Assembly (NCBI GenBank): GCA_035268985.1
Contig: DATFJV010000003.1
Location: 1-10,266, forward strand
DNA: 10,266 nt
Source: JAAYHV01 sp035268985
GTDB lineage: Bacteria; Bacillota; Clostridia; Peptostreptococcales; Anaerovoracaceae
Direction of reading: 5' to 3'
Shown here: in pieces, positions 6,233-10,266 of the stretch
How positions within the stretch are numbered: the first letter of the stretch is position 1
Layout: every line of letters begins with the position of its first letter
The notes under the pieces: generated by a model
Told to the model about the DNA's origin: nothing
The model's input: the letters and a program-made list of their open reading frames with translations, nothing else
Database searches by the model: none
Translations under genes and position numbers: made by a program

Positions 6233-7148
6233 GTTTCCAATGAATGTATGTGTTATAGGTGGTATAAATATTGACATAGAGGGAGTTCCCTATGGAATTT
6301 TGAAGATGCAAGATTCTAATCCTGCATCTATTTCTGTTAATTACGGAGGAGTTGGAAGAAACATAGTGGAAAACCTTGCTAGGTTAGGTTTAAGCCCCAG
6401 TATGATATCTGTTGCAGGGAATGATTATTTAGGTAAAGGCGCTGTAAATATACTCAAAGAACTATTTGTTAAAACCGAAGGTATCAAATTAATAGGTGGA
6501 AGAAGCACTGCCATTTATATGTCAGTATTAAATAGTGATAAAGATATGGAAGTTGCTATGTGTGACATGAATATAATTGATGTAATCGATGAAAATTTTA
6601 TAGATGAAAAAAAAGAAATCATTGAGAGTTCAGATATAGTTGCCCTAGATTGTAATTTTTCAGAAAAAATATTAAGCTATTGCTGCGAAAGATACTCTGA
6701 TAAAATTTTGTTTTTAGACCCTGTATCTGCAAATAAAGCAGTTAATGCTAAAAACATTATTGGTATGTTCGATGTTATAAAACCTAATATAATAGAAGCA
6801 GAAGTGTTATCAGGAATGGAAATAAATAATGATGACGATCTCCATGAAGTAGGTAGCTATTTCTTGTCAAAAGGGGTTAAAGAAATATATATTACTTTAA
6901 ATAAAGATGGTGTATACTATAGGAGCAATGAAGATGAAGGCTTTATAAAACCTAATTACAAAAAGGTTGTTAGTGCAACTGGTGCTGGAGATTCTTTTAG
7001 TGGAGCAATATTAATGGGTAAAGCTTTGGAGTTTGATATTATTAGAACTGCGATGCTTGGAATAATTACTGCAGGAATTACTTTGGAGTCAGCTTCTGCT
7101 GTGAACAAAGATTTGACATTTGAAGCAGTTGAAGAAAGAGGGTTTTAA
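6225..7148 (+). CDS. psuK: pseudouridine kinase PsuK (PfkB family)
   Basis: A 307-residue ribokinase-fold sugar kinase that phosphorylates pseudouridine to pseudouridine 5'-phosphate in the cytoplasm. PfkB signature 1 is visible as NYGGVGRNIVENLARLG (39-55). Signature 2 is ATGAGDSFSGAI (251-262), with the catalytic base Asp256 of the GAGD anion hole. The N-terminal VCVIGGINIDIEG strand-turn and the KPNIIEAEVLSG segment (186-197) are also typical of the family. The length is normal. PfkB kinases are hard to separate by substrate from sequence alone; the specific call rests on the adjacent psuG gene, one base after the stop, and the overlap with the kinase gene upstream. Start: TTG 6225, chosen because of its ribosome binding site; starting at ATG 6240 would lose only five residues. 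Confidence 0.88.
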   Translation: MFRFPMNVCVIGGINIDIEGVPYGILKMQDSNPASISVNYGGVGRNIVENLARLGLSPSMISVAGNDYLGKGAVNILKELFVKTEGIKLIGGRSTAIYMSVLNSDKDMEVAMCDMNIIDVIDENFIDEKKEIIESSDIVALDCNFSEKILSYCCERYSDKILFLDPVSANKAVNAKNIIGMFDVIKPNIIEAEVLSGMEINNDDDLHEVGSYFLSKGVKEIYITLNKDGVYYRSNEDEGFIKPNYKKVVSATGAGDSFSGAILMGKALEFDIIRTAMLGIITAGITLESASAVNKDLTFEAVEERGF

Positions 7149-7149
7149 T

Positions 7150-8049
7150 ATGAATATAAGGATTAATGAAATAGTAAAAAAAGCATTGGATGAAGGGAGG
7201 CCTGTTGTTGCATTGGAATCAACAATAATATCCCATGGAATGCCATACCCTAAAAATATAGAAACAGCAACAAATGTAGAAGATGTAATCAAAGAACAAG
7301 GTGCTATACCAGCAACCATAGGAATTATTAAGGGTGAAGTAGTAGTAGGTTTAAGTTATGAAGAGATAGAATACTTAGCAAAAGCAAAAGATGTTGTGAA
7401 AGTAAGCAGAAGGGATTTTCCATATGTTGTTAGTAAAAAATTAGATGGAGCGACTACAGTGGCAGGCACTATGATAGTGGCGGATATGGCTGGAATAAAG
7501 ACCTTTGTAACCGGCGGAATCGGAGGAGTTCATAGGGGTGCAGGAGATAGTTTTGACGTTTCAGCTGATTTGGAAGAGCTTAAAAACACTGATGTGACTG
7601 TTGTTTGTGCTGGAGTTAAATCTATACTTGATATTTCAGCAACCCTTGAATATTTAGAAACCGCAGGGGTTGGTGTAATAACATATGGAGAAGATGAATT
7701 TCCGGCTTTTTATAGTAGAAGGTCAGGCAATAAAGCAGAATTAAGAATGGATAAACCAGAGGAAATTGCAGAATTTATAAATACAAAAAGGGATCTTAAG
7801 CTTAAAGGGGCCACATTAGTAGCAGTCCCTGTTAAAGTGGAAGATGAGATACCTTTTGAAAAAATGGATTTGTTTATAAATGAGGCTTTAAAAGAGTGTT
7901 ATAGTTTGGGGATAAATGGGAAGAGAACAACTCCCTTTTTACTTGATAAGGTTAAAACCTTAACTGAAGGCAGGAGCTTGGAAACAAATATCAAGCTTGT
8001 TTTAAACAACGCTTCGATAGGAGCTCAAATTGCTTGCAATATAAAATAG
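7150..8049 (+). CDS. psuG: pseudouridine-5'-phosphate glycosidase PsuG
   Basis: A 299-residue enzyme that reversibly splits pseudouridine 5'-phosphate into uracil and ribose 5-phosphate, breaking the C-C glycosidic bond. Family blocks are all present: VALESTIISHGMPYP (20-34, with the conserved Glu23), GGIGGVHRGAGDSFDVSADL (122-141, metal-binding acidic region), CAGVKSILD (153-161, with Lys157 matching the Schiff-base lysine of the E. coli enzyme by position) and the end block NGKRTTPFLL. The length is normal and no key block is missing. The start is the ATG at 7150, with AGAGGG 7 nt upstream; an in-frame TTG at 7120 inside psuK has no ribosome binding site. It is co-transcribed with psuK (one base between stop and start). 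No dedicated pseudouridine transporter is visible in the window. Confidence 0.95.
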   Translation: MNIRINEIVKKALDEGRPVVALESTIISHGMPYPKNIETATNVEDVIKEQGAIPATIGIIKGEVVVGLSYEEIEYLAKAKDVVKVSRRDFPYVVSKKLDGATTVAGTMIVADMAGIKTFVTGGIGGVHRGAGDSFDVSADLEELKNTDVTVVCAGVKSILDISATLEYLETAGVGVITYGEDEFPAFYSRRSGNKAELRMDKPEEIAEFINTKRDLKLKGATLVAVPVKVEDEIPFEKMDLFINEALKECYSLGINGKRTTPFLLDKVKTLTEGRSLETNIKLVLNNASIGAQIACNIK

Positions 8050-8062
8050 TAAATGATATATT
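8034..8062 (+). promoter_or_regulatory. extended -10 promoter of the membrane protein gene
   Basis: TTGCAA (8034-8039) and TATATT (8057-8062) are 17 bp apart, with TGA before the -10 box. The -35 box lies inside the last codons of psuG. No terminator separates the genes, so readthrough from the psu operon is also possible. Confidence 0.65.
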
Positions 8063-8103
8063 ATATGTATACAAGATGCGAATTTATTTAGGGAGGAATT
8101 ATT

Positions 8104-8769
8104 ATGTATTATGAGAATGATGCTTATGCAATGGGGTTTCTAGGAGTTTTAGCAGTAATGGGTCTGTTTATTCTAGTAGTAGCCGTTGCATCATATGTTA
8201 TTTATGCGATTGGGTTGTCTAAAGTTATGGCAGCCAAGGGAATGGACGATAGATATCGTGCTTGGATACCATTTTGGAATGCTTATGTAGGAGGCTCAAT
8301 AATTGAAGAAGAAGCTGGTTATGAAGCATTTGTCATCGATGGGACCAAATGGATATTAACTTTAGGGGGTGTTGCAGGTGGAATATTAAGTGGAGTAATT
8401 CCTATTATTGGAGGAGTTATCCCCCTTGCATACTACGTATACACAATTATGTGTAATGCAGTGCTTGCTAAGAAATATGGAACAATGACTTCCATGATTA
8501 TAACTTCAATAATTGGGCTTCCTGGTATTGGATATATAATCTTATCAAATCAAATGGATGGCGTATGCGAACCATTTACAGGAGAGTATACCGGTACAAG
8601 TCAAGGTACTAACCAAAATTTCGATGCTGGAAGTTATGCTAGTACTAGTTATGGGAATGGAAAGCCAGAGGATGTTGACTTTGAAACTGTAGAAAAAGAA
8701 GAAGTTAAAGCTGAAGATGTTCAGGCACCTAGCTATAATGTTGGTGGGAACGACGAAGAAGACAAATAA
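8104..8769 (+). CDS. integral membrane protein of unknown function
   Basis: A 221-residue protein I do not recognise by name. It has a hydrophobic segment at about 9-38, a cytosolic-type loop GLSKVMAAKGMDDRYRAWIPFWNAY (38-61), a pair of hydrophobic segments at about 83-121 and a last one at about 128-148. The loop pattern, a K-x(2)-A-x-KG motif followed by AWIP-x-WN, occurs in small clostridial and actinobacterial membrane proteins of unknown role, where it links two helices near the membrane surface. Residues 150-221 are hydrophilic, first rich in Ser, Thr, Gly and Tyr, then strongly acidic (VDFETVEKEEVKAEDV), and are probably disordered. Start: ATG 8104 with GGAGG 7 nt upstream. It has its own promoter and a hairpin after the stop, so it is probably not functionally tied to pseudouridine salvage, although uptake cannot be excluded. 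Confidence 0.75.
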   Translation: MYYENDAYAMGFLGVLAVMGLFILVVAVASYVIYAIGLSKVMAAKGMDDRYRAWIPFWNAYVGGSIIEEEAGYEAFVIDGTKWILTLGGVAGGILSGVIPIIGGVIPLAYYVYTIMCNAVLAKKYGTMTSMIITSIIGLPGIGYIILSNQMDGVCEPFTGEYTGTSQGTNQNFDAGSYASTSYGNGKPEDVDFETVEKEEVKAEDVQAPSYNVGGNDEEDK

Positions 8770-8782
8770 GAAATAAGTATTT

Positions 8783-8810
8783 AAGATGGCATTTGTATGC
8801 CATCTTTAGA
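8783..8810 (+). terminator. hairpin terminator after the membrane protein gene
   Basis: A perfect 10-bp stem (8783-8792 with 8797-8806) with a TTGT loop starts 14 bp after the stop codon. The T-run is short (the last stem bases plus one T), so termination may be partial. Confidence 0.6.
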
Positions 8811-8820
8811 CTGAAGAACA

Positions 8821-8851
8821 AGCCCTTGAAAATCGAAAGATTTCAAGGGCT
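8821..8851. repeat. GC-rich hairpin with a GAAA tetraloop, no T-run
   Basis: An 11-bp stem (8821-8831 with 8841-8851, AGCCCTTGAAA/TTTCAAGGGCT) continues through a bulged A8832 and a TC/GA pair to a GAAA loop (8835-8838). No T-run follows on either strand. It lies 14 bp after the terminator and about 80 bp before the transposase remnant. It may be a second, weak transcript-ending structure, a small structured RNA, or part of the insertion sequence end. Confidence 0.5.
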
Positions 8852-8922
8852 GTGTTAGCACAAAAACAAAAATGAAAAATATGTGAAACCCTAGCAATAT
8901 CAATGCTTTTAGCTGTTATTTG

Positions 8923-8931
8923 TGATATAAT
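8923..8931 (+). promoter_or_regulatory. possible relic promoter of the transposase
   Basis: TGA plus TATAAT (8926-8931) makes a perfect extended -10 box. The position 17 bp upstream (8903-8908, ATGCTT) is a poor -35 box. It sits immediately before the transposase remnant with almost no leader, so it may be chance AT-rich sequence. Confidence 0.3.
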
Positions 8932-8933
8932 AT

Positions 8934-9510
8934 ATGTATAATTTTGAAGGTAGAATAGCATTGTTAACAAAATCAAACGCAGAAAATAAGAAAAATCAAA
9001 TTCAAAAGGTGTCTTTGGACCAATCAGTTCCTGAAACGCATTTACTTAGAAAGATTGATGATTTATTAGATTGGTCTTTCATCTACAACTTAGTAGAAGA
9101 CAAGCATTGTTTGGATAATGGGATTAAATCAATTCTCCCTTAAAAACGTCCGATGACTAAGAAAGGGTTTTTCAAATTATAAAATATTCAACAACTAACA
9201 GAGACGGATACAAACAATACAAAAGTGATAAAAATATATGCAAGAATCGTCCAATGCTAACTAAATGTACATAAAGTAAAAACATTAAATGATTATTTCT
9301 AGACATGTATGGGCAGAATACATAGATATATGTGAGAATATAAGGTTGAGCAATGGTCCCGAGGAAGTATGTGCTAAACTAAAAGAGACCATTGAAAGGA
9401 TTTTCGTTACAGCTAAAGAGCGACACCAAATGAGATATATCCAAGAAATCGGCAAAGATAAAATGCAGATGAAAACCAGTTTGTCTTCGGTCCGAGATGG
9501 TTCAATTTGA
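8934..9510 (+). pseudogene. decayed IS1182-family transposase
   Basis: Three blocks in order look like pieces of one IS1182-type DDE transposase. Block 1 (8934-9140) is the N-terminus, with KKNQIQKVSLDQSVPETHLL and LRKIDDLLDWSFIYNLVEDK. After a TAA (9141-9143) the same frame continues as KRPMTKKGFFKL (9144-9179). The frame then shifts to KYSTTNRDGYKQYKSDKNIC (9182 on), the part before the CP-rich cluster, here with Arg for one Cys, and is cut by TAA after KCT. Block 3 (about 9290-9486) is the C-terminal part in a third frame: ISRHVWAEYIDICENIRLSN, then ERIFVTAKERHQMRY. Most of the catalytic middle, including the DDE acids, is absent (some 250 residues by comparison with the usual length, which is an estimate). 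Several stops, two frame changes and at least one large deletion make it non-functional. The 3' end overlaps the convergent glycosylase gene by 9 bp. Confidence 0.82.
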
Positions 9511-10068
9511 ACAATTTTTTGTTAATATCCTATAAGCATTTTTTATTTCTTTAAAATCTGACCAAGCTTGCCCCTTTCTTGAAGGGTCTCTTAAAAGAAA
9601 TGAAGGATGAAAAGTTGCCATATAGTGACGATTGTTCATATAATACCAAATGCCTCTTTCTTTGGTTATTTTAAAATCTTTATGCATAACGTTTTCCGAC
9701 GCGATTTTGCCAAGACAAACTATAATTTCCGGATTTATTAATTCAATTTGCTTATATAAATATGGTATGCAACTCTCTATTTCTTCAGCCTTTGGGTTTC
9801 TGTTTCCTGGGGGTCTACATTTAACTATATTTGCAATATATATGTCATCTCTCGTTAAATCTATGGCTTCTAACATCTTATCAAAAAGCTGTCCCGATTT
9901 ACCGACAAATGGAATTCCTTTTAGATCCTCTTGTTCGCCAGGACCTTCGCCTATAAATAGAAGAGATGTTTTTTCATTTCCTTGTCCAAACACCACTTTA
10001 TTTCTAGAGTCTGACAATTGACATTTTGTACAGCTGCAGCATGTGTTTTGTAATGCTTTTAAATCCAT
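9502..10068 (-). CDS. family-4 (Fe-S) uracil-DNA glycosylase
   Basis: A 188-residue DNA repair enzyme that removes uracil produced by cytosine deamination or dUTP incorporation. The four cysteines expected to hold a 4Fe-4S cluster are visible: Cys13 and Cys16 (CSCTKC), Cys84 (VKCRPPGNRNP) and Cys100 (ESCIPYL). Motif A is GEGPGEQED (40-48), followed by GIPFVGKSGQLFDKML. Motif B is HPSFLLR (154-160). The length is typical and nothing essential is missing. Start: ATG at 10068 with AGGGAG upstream on the minus strand. Its last 9 bp overlap the end of the third frame of the IS1182 remnant, so insertion or decay of that element may have reset the extreme C-terminus (TKNCSN). Antisense frames inside this gene are shadows. 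Confidence 0.92.
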   Translation of the reverse strand: MDLKALQNTCCSCTKCQLSDSRNKVVFGQGNEKTSLLFIGEGPGEQEDLKGIPFVGKSGQLFDKMLEAIDLTRDDIYIANIVKCRPPGNRNPKAEEIESCIPYLYKQIELINPEIIVCLGKIASENVMHKDFKITKERGIWYYMNNRHYMATFHPSFLLRDPSRKGQAWSDFKEIKNAYRILTKNCSN

Positions 10069-10099
10069 AAAGTTCTCCCTCTTTATATATCTTAGAATA

Positions 10100-10127
10100 A
10101 TTATACAATAGTTAAGGTGTATTTTAA
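10100..10127 (-). promoter_or_regulatory. promoter of the uracil-DNA glycosylase gene
   Basis: On the minus strand a perfect TATAAT (10105-10100) is preceded at 16 bp by TTAAAA (10127-10122). This places the transcript start about 25-30 nt before the ATG. The -10 box is convincing, the -35 box is weak. Confidence 0.5.
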
Positions 10128-10167
10128 TATAGCGTACAATTACATTCGGGAAAATAAATAATAAAAT

Positions 10168-10236
10168 ACAAGAGACCTAACCAATATGTTATCATATAGT
10201 TGCACAACAAAAACGATAAGGATGGTGATCTCTTGT
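10168..10236 (+). repeat. leader inverted repeat covering a start codon
   Basis: ACAAGAGA (10168-10175) and its exact complement TCTCTTGT (10229-10236) are separated by 53 nt, with further possible CC/GG pairing inside. The right arm covers the first bases of the GTG start at 10235 and abuts the GGTGATC ribosome binding site. Confidence 0.45.
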
Positions 10237-10266
10237 GTATAATAGTATACTACAATTTAGCGAACA
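10235..10266 (+). CDS. 5' end of a gene leaving the window, possibly a transposase
   Basis: Ten codons are visible from GTG 10235, reading MYNSILQFSE. The start is supported by GGTGATC (10224-10230), a seven-base match to the 16S anti-Shine-Dalgarno sequence, 4-5 nt upstream. A TTG at 10234 in another frame is a weaker alternative. The short N-terminus with Tyr-Asn-Ser-Ile followed by FSE reminds me of ISLre2/UPF0236-type transposases, but ten residues cannot prove that. The inverted repeat over the start would fit a mobile element gene. Confidence 0.4.
   Translation, partial: MYNSILQFSE

Noticed and set aside
7120..7149. TTG start that would extend PsuG by 10 residues into psuK.
   Set aside because: It has no ribosome binding site, and the ATG at 7150 has AGAGGG at 7 nt spacing and fits the family's N-terminus.
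9650..10021. A 123-residue open frame on the plus strand opposite the uracil-DNA glycosylase.
   Set aside because: It lies entirely antisense to a gene with complete family motifs, has no ribosome binding site and reads as the shadow of that gene.
1..10266. CRISPR arrays, tRNA or rRNA genes, and phage structural or defence genes.
   Set aside because: No regularly spaced short repeats, cloverleaf-like segments or recognisable genes of these types were seen; the only repeats are the adhesin domains and hairpins listed.

Overview
The window is AT-rich DNA from a low-GC Gram-positive bacterium, most likely a member of the Clostridia. The signs are strong GGAGG-type ribosome binding sites, short TATAAT-type promoters, an adhesin with a sortase-type C-terminus, and a TGS/uridine-kinase fusion protein. 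I saw no tRNA, rRNA, CRISPR array or prophage structural gene.

Layout, left to right. (1) The 3' end of a DUF554 membrane protein gene (2-172). (2) A small lipoprotein gene with a good extended -10 promoter (251-673). (3) A convergent DtxR/MntR-type metal-dependent regulator (711-1070, minus), sharing a hairpin terminator with the lipoprotein gene. (4) A PC4/YdbC-like single-stranded nucleic acid binding protein (1243-1482) followed by a terminator. (5) A small helix-turn-helix-like protein (1528-1917) whose ribosome binding site abuts that terminator. It is coupled to an 864-residue surface adhesin (1920-4514) with a signal peptide, a Cys-Gln thioester domain, five Cna_B/SpaA-type domains and a non-canonical APKTG sorting motif. 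(6) A pseudouridine salvage operon: nucleoside kinase with TGS and threonyl-tRNA-synthetase-like domains (4571-6232), psuK (6225-7148) and psuG (7150-8049). (7) A membrane protein of unknown role with its own promoter (8104-8769) and two downstream hairpins. (8) A decayed IS1182-family transposase (8934-9510). (9) A convergent family-4 uracil-DNA glycosylase (9502-10068, minus). (10) The first ten codons of a gene leaving the window (10235 onward), with a leader inverted repeat that covers its start.

How the genes work together. PsuK phosphorylates pseudouridine and PsuG splits the product into uracil and ribose 5-phosphate. The fused nucleoside kinase, translationally linked to psuK, probably feeds the same pyrimidine nucleoside salvage. 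The small HTH-like protein and the adhesin form a second, tightly coupled unit. The adhesin appears to be growing by tandem duplication: two domains share 172 bp with only three mismatches.

The least ordinary features are the adhesin unit (terminator over the ribosome binding site, coupled start, thioester plus isopeptide-type domains, unusual sorting motif) and the kinase fusion, in which all four zinc ligands of the synthetase-like domain are replaced. I see no clearly new defence or mobile system.
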